A stretch of 64,000 nt of DNA from Hydrogenophaga sp. BPS33 (GTDB lineage Bacteria > Pseudomonadota > Gammaproteobacteria > Burkholderiales > Burkholderiaceae_C). Location: the NCBI RefSeq assembly GCF_009859475.1, contig NZ_CP044549.1, positions 310,001-374,000 on the forward strand, read 5' to 3'. Below are positions 17,959-26,756 of this stretch, one piece after another. Position numbers and translations under genes: made by a program. The notes below the pieces were generated by a model. It did no database searches. It worked only from the letters and a program-made list of their open reading frames with translations, and was not told where the DNA came from. Position 1 is the first letter of the stretch. Every line of letters begins with the position of its first letter.

Positions 17959-18363
17959 ATGGTCGGACCGCTCAGCTGGGTATTGATCTATGTCGCCGAC
18001 ATTCCCCGGATGCGGCAGTTCTACGAGCATGTGCTGGGCCTGCCCGTGCGGCGCGCGACCGACAAGGTGGTGGTGTTTCGCACCGGCTCGTGCACGCTGG
18101 AACTCATGGGCAACCTCGACAACGGCCCCGCGCAGATGGACGACGCACAAGGCTGGGCGCGCAACAAGGTGCTGATCTCGTTCGTGGTCGCCGACATCCA
18201 TGCCGAGGCCGCGCGCATGGAAGCGGCCGGCTACCCCTGCATCACTGGTGTGAAGCCCACGGTGTCCTCCATCCCGGGCGCGCCGCCGCGCGGCTTCATC
18301 GCGCAGTTCATGGACCCCGAAGGCAACATCATCGAGTTCGGCCAGATGCCGCTGGAGAACTAG
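17959..18363 (+). CDS. VOC (glyoxalase/dioxygenase fold) protein
   Basis: This 134-residue protein has paired beta-alpha-beta-beta-beta units: WVLIYVADIPRMRQFYEHVLGLPV at the start and GFIAQFMDPEGNIIEFGQ at the end, with the terminal metal-binding Glu present. VOC proteins include glyoxalases, ring-cleaving dioxygenases and isomerases. It starts 16 bases after the permease with GAGAGGGAGG upstream, so it is in the same operon. It may act on a ring-cleavage product. The first-half metal ligand is not obvious, so a binding-only role is possible. Confidence 0.8.
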   Translation: MVGPLSWVLIYVADIPRMRQFYEHVLGLPVRRATDKVVVFRTGSCTLELMGNLDNGPAQMDDAQGWARNKVLISFVVADIHAEAARMEAAGYPCITGVKPTVSSIPGAPPRGFIAQFMDPEGNIIEFGQMPLEN

Positions 18364-18408
18364 TTCTCCAGCCGCCACGGCGTATTTCAGGCGGTGCGCT
18401 TCAGTCTT

Positions 18409-18438
18409 AAAATTGGTTTCGTGGCCAGAAATTGGCAT
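18409..18438 (+). promoter_or_regulatory. Candidate autoregulatory site of the XRE regulator
   Basis: AAATTGG occurs twice, at 18410-18416 and 18429-18435, 19 bases apart; the second lies in GCCAGAAATTGGC, an imperfect dyad. Both resemble the CCAAAATTGA motif found at the divergent promoter and transporter promoter of this cluster. They lie 23-52 bases upstream of the regulator's ATG. Confidence 0.4.
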
Positions 18439-18460
18439 AAACACATGGGAGACCCGACAG

Positions 18461-19432
18461 ATGGCGTTCCGCTACGACGAGATTGGACAACGGCTGAAAG
18501 CGTTTCGGCTCGGCTCGGGCATGAGCACCGACGAGATCGCGGAGAAGACCGGGATCTCCCGCACCGCGCTCTACCGCATCGAGAAAGGCGAACTCGCCAA
18601 GATCGAAACGCTGGAGCGCCTCTCGGAGTTGCTCAACGTGTCGCTGCCGACCTTGCTGGGCGTGGGCATGGAATACATCTCGTCGGCCGTGAGCTACTTC
18701 GAGCGGGTGCGCCAGCTGGAGGAAAGCGCGCAGCAGATCGTGATCCTGGCCGGTCCGATCTCGTTCCTGCTGGGGTCGGACGATTTCGAGAGCGTGCTGC
18801 GCCGCTTGCTGCCTGAAAGCATTCCGGAGGATCTGCCCACGCGCGGCAAGATGCTCGAAGACGTCGAGAAGGTGCTGCAGATCCTGCACGAGCGCAAGCA
18901 GAACTACCTGCGCCGCCGCCCGCACGTGGTCAACCTGATCTCCGCGACCCAGATCGAGCAGTTCCTGGTGCACGGTTTCGTCGGCCGTGCCCGGCTCGAC
19001 GACCAGACCCGGGCCGAGCGGCGCGCCATGGCCCGGCACGAGATCGAGCAGCTGATCTCGGTGGTGGAGGAGCAGTCCTTCCACGTGCAGGTGGGACTGG
19101 TGACGGACAACCTGCCGGGCAGCGGCTTCATGATCTTTCGCGAGGAGGACCGCAGCACGCTGTCCATTTCGCCCTTCCGCCTGGGCGAGAACACCAACAT
19201 CCGCGTGGGTGTGGCCATGGTCACCAGCGCACCCGAAGCGGTGGCGCTGCACGAAAAGGTGGTGCACGAAGCCTGGCGCACCGCGCTCAAGGGCAACGAA
19301 GCGGCGGCCTTCCTGAAGGACTTGCTGAAGAACGCCGATGCGCGGCAAGGCGCGCCGGCGCCCGCGCAGGCCTCCCCGGTTCCACCGGCCGCCAAGACCC
19401 ACGCCCGAGCCCGGGGCAAGGCCACACGCTAG
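18461..19432 (+). CDS. XRE-family transcriptional regulator with large C-terminal sensor domain
   Basis: This 323-residue protein has an N-terminal Cro/CI-type helix-turn-helix at residues 8-62 (IGQRLKAFRLGSGMSTDEIAE, then GISRTALYRIEKGE). About 220 residues of mixed alpha/beta follow, which I do not recognise (FLLGSDDFESVLRRLLPE; VEEQSFHVQVGLVTDN). A Pro/Ala and Lys/Arg-rich tail closes it. The ATG at 18461 begins the HTH directly. Position at the end of the importer genes, and AAATTGG sites at its own promoter, suggest it controls the 7.7-19.4 kb cluster in response to a pathway compound. Confidence 0.85.
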   Translation: MAFRYDEIGQRLKAFRLGSGMSTDEIAEKTGISRTALYRIEKGELAKIETLERLSELLNVSLPTLLGVGMEYISSAVSYFERVRQLEESAQQIVILAGPISFLLGSDDFESVLRRLLPESIPEDLPTRGKMLEDVEKVLQILHERKQNYLRRRPHVVNLISATQIEQFLVHGFVGRARLDDQTRAERRAMARHEIEQLISVVEEQSFHVQVGLVTDNLPGSGFMIFREEDRSTLSISPFRLGENTNIRVGVAMVTSAPEAVALHEKVVHEAWRTALKGNEAAAFLKDLLKNADARQGAPAPAQASPVPPAAKTHARARGKATR

Positions 19433-19436
19433 CGGT

Positions 19437-20987
19437 TCAACCCGGCTGCCGCAGCACGCGCCGGTACTGCACCGCTTCGGCCAGGTGGCCCACACCCACC
19501 GCCGGCGCTTCGGCCAGGTCGGCGATGGTGCGCGCCACGCGCAGGGCGCGGTGCGTGCTGCGCGCACTCCAGCCGAGCCGAGCGGCCGTTGTTTGCAGAA
19601 ACTGCAGGGCTTCGGGTTCGGCGTTCACATGTTGCTCAAGCGCCCGGCCGGCCAGCGCCTGGTTGGCGCTGTGCTGGCGGTCCTGGGCGCGCTGGCGGGC
19701 CGCGACCACGCGAGCACGCACCTCGGCACTGGGCTCGTTCATGCCGCCGCGCAGCAGTTCCTGGGCGGGCAGGGCGGGCACTTCCACGTGCAGGTCGATG
19801 CGGTCGAGCAAGGGCCCGCTGAGCTTGCCCTGGTAACGCGCCACCTGGTCGGGTGTGTCGCGGCAGGGTTTGGTCGGATGGCCCAGAAAACCGCAGGGGC
19901 ATGGGTTCATCGCGCCGATCAGCTGGAAGCGCGCCGGGAACTCGCTTTGCGCCGCCGCGCGCGAGATGCGGATGTGCCCGCTCTCCAGCGGCTCGCGCAA
20001 GGCTTCCAGCGCGCTGCGGGGAAACTCCGGCAGCTCGTCCAGAAACAGCACCCCATGGTGGGCCAGGGAAATCTCACCTGGGCGCGGTGGTGAGCCCCCG
20101 CCCACCAGGGCCACCGCGCTGGCGCTGTGGTGCGGTGCGCAGGTGGGGCGCTGGCCCCAGCGGTCCAGCGTGAAGCGCCCCGCCAGCGAGGCCACCGCCG
20201 CCGCTTCCAGGGCTTCGGTCGTGTCCATGGGCGGCAGCAGGCCGGCAAAGCGCTGGGCCAGCATGGACTTGCCCGAGCCTGGCGGCCCCACCATCAGGAG
20301 GCTGTGGCCGCCGGCGGCGGCGATTTCCAGCGCGCGCTTGGCCGCGGCCTGGCCTTTCACATCGGCGAGGTCGGCGTACGCAGGCGCCTTTCCGAGGGCC
20401 GTGGGCACCAGGCGGCTCCAGCGGTCGGCGGCGGGCGGCCCGGCCTCGGCCGCCTGCTCGGGCAGGAAGCGCTCGACCACGTCGAGCAGGTGGTGCGCGC
20501 GGTAGACCTGTGCCGTCGGCACCAGCGCCGCCTCTTCGGCGCTGCCCGCGGGCAGCACCAGGCGCGTGGCCGGGCCGGCGGCGGTCGCGCTGCGGTGCAG
20601 TGCGAGGCTCATCGCCAGCGCCCCCCGCACCGGGCGCAACTCGCCACCCAGCGAGAGTTCGCCCGCGAACTCCCAGCCCTCCATGCGCGCGCCGTCAATC
20701 TGGCCGCTGGCGGCGAGGATGCCCAGCGCGATCGGGAGATCGAAACGGCCCGAGTCCTTGGGCAGGTCGGCCGGCGCGAGGTTGACCGTGATGCGCTTGT
20801 TCGTCGGGAACTCCAGCCCCGCGTTGGCAATGGCCGAACGCACGCGCTCGCGCGCTTCCTTGACTTCCGTGTCGGCCAGGCCCACCAGGGTGAAGCTGGG
20901 CAGCCCGTTGGCCAGATGCACTTCCACACACACCGGACGCGCGTCCAGGCCAAGCAAGGCGCGGCTGCGCACCAAAGACAGACCCAT
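19437..20987 (-). CDS. comM: ComM/YifB family AAA ATPase
   Basis: This 516-residue protein is a magnesium-chelatase-like AAA+ ATPase. An N-terminal Lon/S5-like domain (MGLSLVRSRALLGLDARPVCVE; NLAPADLPKDSGRFDLPIALG) precedes the ATPase, with Walker A GPPGSGKSMLAQR and Walker B LFLDELPEF. The C-terminal helical region (LGWSARSTHRALRVARTIADL) is family-typical. ComM promotes branch migration during natural transformation. The ATG at 20987 has AGGGAG upstream and gives the usual length; the frame reaches 21278 without support. It converges with the XRE gene, leaving four bases between stops. Confidence 0.93.
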   Translation of the reverse strand: MGLSLVRSRALLGLDARPVCVEVHLANGLPSFTLVGLADTEVKEARERVRSAIANAGLEFPTNKRITVNLAPADLPKDSGRFDLPIALGILAASGQIDGARMEGWEFAGELSLGGELRPVRGALAMSLALHRSATAAGPATRLVLPAGSAEEAALVPTAQVYRAHHLLDVVERFLPEQAAEAGPPAADRWSRLVPTALGKAPAYADLADVKGQAAAKRALEIAAAGGHSLLMVGPPGSGKSMLAQRFAGLLPPMDTTEALEAAAVASLAGRFTLDRWGQRPTCAPHHSASAVALVGGGSPPRPGEISLAHHGVLFLDELPEFPRSALEALREPLESGHIRISRAAAQSEFPARFQLIGAMNPCPCGFLGHPTKPCRDTPDQVARYQGKLSGPLLDRIDLHVEVPALPAQELLRGGMNEPSAEVRARVVAARQRAQDRQHSANQALAGRALEQHVNAEPEALQFLQTTAARLGWSARSTHRALRVARTIADLAEAPAVGVGHLAEAVQYRRVLRQPG

Positions 20988-21050
20988 GTTCGGAACTCCC
21001 TGTTCTGGTGCGCTGCGAAAACGGATGCCGGCCCCCATGGACGGCGCCCT

Positions 21051-21071
21051 TGCGCACTCGATTGGTGCGCA
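21051..21071 (+). promoter_or_regulatory. NtrC-type enhancer site
   Basis: This is a perfect dyad, TGCGCAC-N7-GTGCGCA. The core GCAC-N7-GTGC has the spacing of the NtrC consensus. Its centre lies about 127 bases upstream of the -24/-12 element, a normal enhancer distance for sigma-54 promoters. Confidence 0.6.
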
Positions 21072-21179
21072 CATCTTTGGGGTTCCGTCCACGGAAGGGG
21101 CCTGGGCTGTGCGCGCGTGGACAGGAATGTAGCGGTGTGCGGCGGAGGAAACCCCCACCGGGTATGGCGTGAGACCGTG

Positions 21180-21196
21180 CTGGCATGGTCCGTGCT
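21180..21196 (+). promoter_or_regulatory. Sigma-54 (-24/-12) promoter of glnK-amtB
   Basis: CTGGCATGGTCCGTGCT matches the sigma-54 consensus YTGGCACGRNNNTTGCW at all conserved positions except two (T for C in the -24 element, G for T in the -12 element). GG and GC are correctly spaced. Transcription would begin near 21208, about 100 bases before the glnK ATG. Confidence 0.65.
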
Positions 21197-21289
21197 TGGG
21201 GGTGTAAGCGATTGAATCCGGGCCATGAAGTTCCATGGTCCATCCGCAAACCGCGGTGTCGGGCCGAGCCTGCATCACCCACCGACTAG

Positions 21290-21643
<354 letters not shown>

Positions 21644-21674
21644 TCGCCGCCTCAGCACACCAAGGATCACCAAC

Positions 21675-23090
21675 ATGAAAAAACTGATTGCAACCCTGTT
21701 CCTGGGCATGGGGCTGGCCTTTGGCGGCCTCAATGCCACCGCGCAGACGCCCGCGCCGGCCGAGGCGCCTGCCGCTGCGGCTCCCGCTGCTGAGGCTCCT
21801 GCCGCCGTGCCCGCTGCGGCCCCTGCAGCTGCAGACGCCGCACCGGCGGCCGAAGCGCCCGCCGCGGCCCCCACGCTCGACACCGGCGACACCGCCTGGA
21901 TGTTGACCTCCACCATGCTGGTCATCCTGATGATCATTCCCGGCCTGGCCTTGTTCTACGGCGGCCTGGCCCGCTCCAAGAACATGCTGTCGGTGCTGAT
22001 GCAGGTGTTCGTGATCTTCTCGGTGATCACCATCCTGTGGTGCGTCTACGGCTACAGCCTGGCGTTTGCGGGCGAAGGCAAGTTCTTCGGCGGTTTCGAC
22101 AAGGTGTTCCTGAAGGGCATCACGCCGGACACGCTCTCGGGCCTGTTGCCGACCATCCCCGAATACGTGTTCGTCGCCTTCCAGTCGACCTTCGCGGCCA
22201 TCACCTGCGCGCTGATCGTGGGCTCGTTCGCCGAGCGCATCAAGTTCTCCGCCGTGGTGCTGTTCTCGGTCCTCTGGTTCACCTTCAGCTACGTGCCGAT
22301 GGCCCACATGGTCTGGGGCGGTGGTCTGCTGGGCGCGGACGGCGCGCTGGACTTCGCTGGCGGCACCGTGGTGCACATCAACGCCGGTATCGCCGGCCTG
22401 GTGGGTGCCTACGTGGTCGGCAAGCGCATCGGCTACGGCAAGGAGGCGCTCACGCCGCACAGCCTCACGCTCACGATGGTCGGTGCCTCGCTGCTGTGGG
22501 TGGGCTGGTTCGGCTTCAACGCCGGCTCGGCAGGTGCCTCCAACGGCCTGGCCGGTCTGGCCTTCATCAACACCATCCTCGCCACCGGCGCGGCCACGCT
22601 GTCCTGGATTGCGGGTGAAGCGCTGCACAAGGGCAAGGCCTCCATGCTGGGCGCCGCATCCGGTGCCGTGGCCGGTCTCGTTGCCGTGACCCCCGCCGCC
22701 GGCTTCATCGGCCCGATGGGCTCGATCGTCCTCGGCCTCATCGCCGGTCTGGTCTGCCTGTGGGGCGTGGGTGGCCTCAAGCGCCTGCTGGGCGCCGACG
22801 ACGCGTTCGACGTGTTCGGCGTGCACGGTGTCGGTGGCATCGTCGGTGCGGTCCTGACCGCCGTGTTCGCCGCCGCCAGCCTGGGTGGTGTGAAGGGCGA
22901 CGACTACGCGATGGGCGCGCAGCTGTGGATCCAGATCAAGAGCGTGCTGGTGACCATCGTCTGGTCCGGCGTGGTCTCCTTCATCGCCTACAAGGTCGTG
23001 GGCATGATGGTCGGCTTGCGGGTGAGCGAAGAAGCCGAACGCGAAGGCCTGGACATCACCTCGCACGGCGAAACGGCCTACAACCGTTAA
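21675..23090 (+). CDS. amtB: Ammonium transporter
   Basis: This 471-residue ammonium channel begins with a signal-like segment (KKLIATLFLGMGLAFGGLNATAQ), a ~45-residue Ala/Pro/Glu-rich periplasmic stretch, and then 11 helices. The twin pore histidines are recognisable in GGTVVHINAGIAGLVGA and FDVFGVHGVGGIVGA, and the Asp needed for transport in ALDFAGGTVVH. The Ala/Pro-rich insert after the signal is common in betaproteobacterial AmtB. It is co-transcribed with glnK and followed by a rho-independent terminator. Confidence 0.95.
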   Translation: MKKLIATLFLGMGLAFGGLNATAQTPAPAEAPAAAAPAAEAPAAVPAAAPAAADAAPAAEAPAAAPTLDTGDTAWMLTSTMLVILMIIPGLALFYGGLARSKNMLSVLMQVFVIFSVITILWCVYGYSLAFAGEGKFFGGFDKVFLKGITPDTLSGLLPTIPEYVFVAFQSTFAAITCALIVGSFAERIKFSAVVLFSVLWFTFSYVPMAHMVWGGGLLGADGALDFAGGTVVHINAGIAGLVGAYVVGKRIGYGKEALTPHSLTLTMVGASLLWVGWFGFNAGSAGASNGLAGLAFINTILATGAATLSWIAGEALHKGKASMLGAASGAVAGLVAVTPAAGFIGPMGSIVLGLIAGLVCLWGVGGLKRLLGADDAFDVFGVHGVGGIVGAVLTAVFAAASLGGVKGDDYAMGAQLWIQIKSVLVTIVWSGVVSFIAYKVVGMMVGLRVSEEAEREGLDITSHGETAYNR

Positions 23091-23155
23091 ACATCCCTGA
23101 GCCTTGGGCATGGCGGCTTGCCGCCATGCTGACACCCAGTCTCCCTGGAGTTTGG

Positions 23156-23187
23156 ACCCGCGTTGCCTCACGGCACGCGGGTTTTTT
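23156..23187 (+). terminator. Rho-independent terminator after amtB
   Basis: ACCCGCG (23156-23162) pairs with CGCGGGT (23176-23182) across a 13-base loop and is followed by TTTTT. A second hairpin just upstream, GCATGGCGGC/GCCGCCATGC at 23108-23129, has a two-base gap between arms and no T run. Confidence 0.75.
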
Positions 23188-24671
23188 CACGGGCGCAGCG
23201 CCACGCCTGCCCGCAGGCGCTGATAGGGGTAGCGCATGGGATCGGCCACCGCGTCGCCCGGCGCTTCGACGAGCAGGATCTCGCGCGCCATGGCACCGAA
23301 GTCCGCGCGGAAGTGGCAGGTGCTCTTGAGCACCAGGATGGCCGCGCGCGCCGGGTCGACGCCGAGGTGGTGGAAGGGTGCCGGATCGAATGCCTGCATG
23401 CGCACCGAGCTCACCACCACGCGCACGCCACCCAGGCGCAGCAGCGCCATGGGTCCGAGGTCGGTGGGGTTGCCGCCGGCCACCTGGCCGGTGGTCGTGA
23501 AGCGGCCATTGCCCAGCCGCTCCACCTCGAATGGGCCAGCCAGGGCCGGCTGGTCGATGGCGTCGGCATGGCCCCCCAGGCTGCCTGTCAGCCGGGCGCC
23601 TTCGCCCAGGGCGTGAGCGGCCGCAGCGGCCGCCGGGTCCCAGAGAATGCCGAGCACCGCATCGGTGGCGTCTTGCCGCAACAGGGACGCGAGGATGCCG
23701 GTGGTGGCCGAGCTCGCGCCCGCGCCCGGGTTGTCCTGCACATCGGCCAGCACCACCGGGCCGCTGCCGGGGCCGCGCGCGCGCCGCATGGCATGGCTCA
23801 CGGCTTCTTCGCAAGGCCAGAGCCGCACCGCAAAGGATGCGCGCGCGGCCATCAACCGATCGACCAGCGCATGGCAGGCCGCGTCGGCCGTCGCCTGGTT
23901 CGTGGCGTGCACCATCACGGAGGGACCGCACCACGGGGTGTCGCAGAGCGGAAAACCGGCGGCGTAACACCGGCTGACGATGTCGCCCGCGTCCGCCAGC
24001 GATTGCGCGGCGATGTCGCGGCTGGGTTCGGTGAGCGTGGACTGCGCCTGCAGGGGAATGAGGAAGGGCAGGTGCACCAGGGCGACACCGCGCACGCGGC
24101 CGCGCCCCGCGAGCCGTTGCACCAGCCGGGCGGCGATCTCGCCGCAGGCCAGGCGGTCGACGTGGGGATAGGTCCGGTAGACCACGGCGCCGTCAATCAG
24201 GCGCGCGAAGTCGGGCGACAGGTTGGCGTGGTAGTCCAGCGTCACGACGATGGGCACCGTCGCCCCCACGGCTTGGCGCACCCGGCGCAGCAACTCGGCC
24301 TCGGGGTCGTCGAAACGGGGCGTGGCCATGGCGCCATGCAGCTCCAGGTAGATCGCGTCGAGCTCACCCGGCGCAGGCAGTCGGGCCAGCAGCGCGCCGC
24401 TGACGTGCTCGAACGCCTCGTCGCTCACGAGGCCACCGGCGCCACCGCTGGCCCAGGCCAGGGGATGCAATCGCGCGTCCGGGCCGATGGCCCGCAGGAA
24501 CCCCGTGGTGGGAAAGCTGCCCTGGGCCAGGCCGTCGAAGAGCTCATCGCCCACCAGCAGCGGCGGTCGATCGCGCCGCGCCAGGAAGTGGTCCAGCCCC
24601 ACGTCCTGCGAGGGGGCGAAGGAGTTCGATTCGTGCGAGAAACCGCCGAAGGCAATGTGGTGCGGGGGCAT
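23187..24671 (-). CDS. M81 family metallopeptidase (MlrC-like)
   Basis: This 494-residue protein has the M81/DUF1485 pattern. Metal-site motifs are GGFSHESNSFAP near the N-terminus and VTLDYHANLSP at mid-length; the C-terminal MlrC domain begins near VVLADVQDNPGAGASS. MlrC cleaves linearised microcystin, but most M81 proteins sit in catabolic operons with unknown substrates. It lies 18 bases after a Bug receptor gene, last in a four-gene operon with two solute receptors and a FAD oxidoreductase, so it probably hydrolyses an imported amide or lactam-like compound. Confidence 0.85.
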   Translation of the reverse strand: MPPHHIAFGGFSHESNSFAPSQDVGLDHFLARRDRPPLLVGDELFDGLAQGSFPTTGFLRAIGPDARLHPLAWASGGAGGLVSDEAFEHVSGALLARLPAPGELDAIYLELHGAMATPRFDDPEAELLRRVRQAVGATVPIVVTLDYHANLSPDFARLIDGAVVYRTYPHVDRLACGEIAARLVQRLAGRGRVRGVALVHLPFLIPLQAQSTLTEPSRDIAAQSLADAGDIVSRCYAAGFPLCDTPWCGPSVMVHATNQATADAACHALVDRLMAARASFAVRLWPCEEAVSHAMRRARGPGSGPVVLADVQDNPGAGASSATTGILASLLRQDATDAVLGILWDPAAAAAAHALGEGARLTGSLGGHADAIDQPALAGPFEVERLGNGRFTTTGQVAGGNPTDLGPMALLRLGGVRVVVSSVRMQAFDPAPFHHLGVDPARAAILVLKSTCHFRADFGAMAREILLVEAPGDAVADPMRYPYQRLRAGVALRP

Positions 24672-24689
24672 CGCTGCGGCCAGGGCGTG

Positions 24690-25712
24690 TTATTCGGGTT
24701 TCACGCCACTGCGCTCGACCATCGCACGCCAGCGCTCGCGCTCGCGGGCCATGAACTGCGCGTGCTGTTCGGGTGTGTTGGGCGACGCCGGCGAGATGCC
24801 CATGTCCACGATCTTTCGTGTCACCTCGTCGTTGCGCAGCGCGCCGTTGAGGGCCGCGTTGAGTGTCGAGACCATGGCGGCTGGCGTGCCACGGGGAAGG
24901 AAGACACCGTTCCAGGTCGGCATCGCGAAACCGGAAAAACCCTGCTCGGCCACCGTGGGCAGCGCCGGCGCTGCGCGCAGGCGCTCGGGTGCGAGAGTGG
25001 CCAGCAGGCGCAACTTGCCCTCCTGCTCCAACTGCCGCGCCAGCGAGAGCGTCATCAGCGCGAGGTCCACGCGGCCTGCCACGAGGTCCGGCACCACATG
25101 GCTTTCGCCCTTGTACGGCACGTGGTTGAGGGATGCTCCGGCCAGCTTCCAGAGGTACTCCTGCGCGACGTGCAGCGTGCCCAGCGGCCCGGCCGACATG
25201 TAGGACACCTCGCCCGGGCGTCGCCTGGCCTGCGCGAGCAGGTCGGCCAGGCTGCGGTAAGGGCTGCTGGCCGAGACCGCCATCACGAAGTCCACGAAGC
25301 AGAAATTGCCCGCGCCGACGAAATCGGTGGATGGCTTGTAGGGCAGGGAAAGCTGGGTGTATTCCAGCAAGGCGTTGGTGCCCACGCCGCCGAACAGCGC
25401 GGTGAGCCCATCGGGTGCGGTCTTGGCCACATGGGCTGCGGCGATCGCGCCCGCAGCGCCCACCCGGTTTTCCACCACCACCGGTTGGCGCAACTGCGGT
25501 TCCATGGCTCGGGCGAGGTGCCGCGCGAGCACGTCCGTCGCGCCTCCGGGGGAGAACGGCACCACCAGCGTCAGCGGGCGGCTGGGGTAGGGGGTATTGG
25601 CACGGGCCGTGCGGGATGCCAGCCCGAGCGAGGCAACGGCCACGCCGCCGGCGGCCAAGCCGAGCCATCGGCGGCGCGAGAGGGTGGATGGGTTGCGAGG
25701 ACGTGAATGCAT
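24690..25712 (-). CDS. Bug-family tripartite-type substrate-binding protein (Tat-exported)
   Basis: This 340-residue periplasmic receptor of the TctC/Bug family has a twin-arginine signal (SRRRWLGLAAGG). The fold opens YPSRPLTLVVPFSPGGATDVLARHLA and has AAPDGLTALFGGVGTNA, both family hallmarks. Bug proteins bind carboxylates and amides for tripartite tricarboxylate transport; no TctA or TctB gene is near, as is usual for this expanded family. Start at 25712 has AGGAG upstream. It is the second of two tandem Bug genes. Confidence 0.88.
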   Translation of the reverse strand: MHSRPRNPSTLSRRRWLGLAAGGVAVASLGLASRTARANTPYPSRPLTLVVPFSPGGATDVLARHLARAMEPQLRQPVVVENRVGAAGAIAAAHVAKTAPDGLTALFGGVGTNALLEYTQLSLPYKPSTDFVGAGNFCFVDFVMAVSASSPYRSLADLLAQARRRPGEVSYMSAGPLGTLHVAQEYLWKLAGASLNHVPYKGESHVVPDLVAGRVDLALMTLSLARQLEQEGKLRLLATLAPERLRAAPALPTVAEQGFSGFAMPTWNGVFLPRGTPAAMVSTLNAALNGALRNDEVTRKIVDMGISPASPNTPEQHAQFMARERERWRAMVERSGVKPE

Positions 25713-25759
25713 GGGGATCTCCTGGTCGGTGTGTGCAAAGCCTGAGGGCTGCGATGGGG

Positions 25760-26725
25760 TCAGTCCAGCCGGATGCCGGCCTGCTGCACCACCTTGCCCC
25801 ACTTGTCGTACTCGCGGCGCACGAAGCGCTGCAGTTCCTCAGGGGTGCTGCCGGCCGGTTCGGCGCCTAGCGCTTTCAGGCGCTGCAGCAGGGCAGGGTC
25901 CTTCAGCGCGCTCACCACCTCGGCATTGAGCTTGTCGACGATGGCGCGCGATGTGCCCGCCGGTGCGAACAGGCCATACCAGGCGCTGACCTCGTAGCCC
26001 GGCACGCCGGCCTCGGCGATGGTCGGTACCTCGGGGAATGCGGACGATCGCCGTGCGTTGGCCACGGCGATCGGGCGCAGCTTGCCCGCGCGGATGTGCG
26101 GCTCCACGGTCGCCAGGTCGAACGTCATGTGGACCTGGCCGGCCACCACGTCGGTCACGCCCTGCACCACGCCCTTGTAGGGCACGTGCACGATGTCCAC
26201 CTTCGCCATCGTCTTGAGCAGTTCGCCCGCGAGATGCTGAGAGGCGCCTGCGCCGCCGGAGGCATAGGTCAGCTGGCCGGGGTGGGCCCGCGCATACGCC
26301 AGCAGCGAACGCATGTCGGTCGCCGGAACGGAGGGGTTCGTCACCAGCATCAGCGTGCCGTTCGCCACCAGGCTGATGGGGGAGAAGTCCTTGAGCGTGT
26401 CGTACGGCATGCGAGAGAACAGATGGGCATTCACCGCGTTCGTGCCGATCGATCCCATCAGCAAGGTCAGGCCATCGGGCCGGCTCTTGGCCACCGTGTC
26501 GGCGCCGATGTTGCCGCTGGCGCCGGGTTTGTTCTCCACCACGAATGGTTGGCCCAGGCGCTGGCTGGCATGCTGGGCGATCGCGCGTGCCAGGATGTCT
26601 GTCAGCCCGCCGGCCTGGAACGGCACCACGATGCGCACCGGCGCGCTCGGATAGTCCGCCGCGCCCTGCGCGGCGGCGGTGATGCTGCTGGCGGCCAGCA
26701 GCAGGGTGGCGATGATTCTCTGCAT
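25760..26725 (-). CDS. Bug-family tripartite-type substrate-binding protein
   Basis: This 321-residue receptor has a Sec signal peptide (QRIIATLLLAASSITAAAQG). Family motifs are YPSAPVRIVVPFQAGGLTDILAR, KPGASGNIGADTVAK and SRPDGLTLLMGSIGTNAVN. It is related to the next gene downstream but differs in signal type and much of the chain, so this is an old duplication or separate recruitment, not a recent copy. It lies 31 bases after the FAD oxidoreductase gene in the same operon. Confidence 0.88.
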   Translation of the reverse strand: MQRIIATLLLAASSITAAAQGAADYPSAPVRIVVPFQAGGLTDILARAIAQHASQRLGQPFVVENKPGASGNIGADTVAKSRPDGLTLLMGSIGTNAVNAHLFSRMPYDTLKDFSPISLVANGTLMLVTNPSVPATDMRSLLAYARAHPGQLTYASGGAGASQHLAGELLKTMAKVDIVHVPYKGVVQGVTDVVAGQVHMTFDLATVEPHIRAGKLRPIAVANARRSSAFPEVPTIAEAGVPGYEVSAWYGLFAPAGTSRAIVDKLNAEVVSALKDPALLQRLKALGAEPAGSTPEELQRFVRREYDKWGKVVQQAGIRLD

Positions 26726-26756
26726 GGTGTGTCTCCTCGTTGTTGTGGGGCGGTGT

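Noticed and set aside
7734..19432. Full indole-acetate (iac) degradation pathway
   Set aside because: Amidase, Rieske subunits and reductase match in type, but no iacA-, iacE- or iacG-like gene is present and an SSADH-like enzyme and nicotinamidase are extra.
23108..23129. Hairpin GCATGGCGGC/GCCGCCATGC as the amtB terminator
   Set aside because: Only two bases separate the arms and no T run follows; the hairpin at 23156-23187 with TTTTT is the better terminator.
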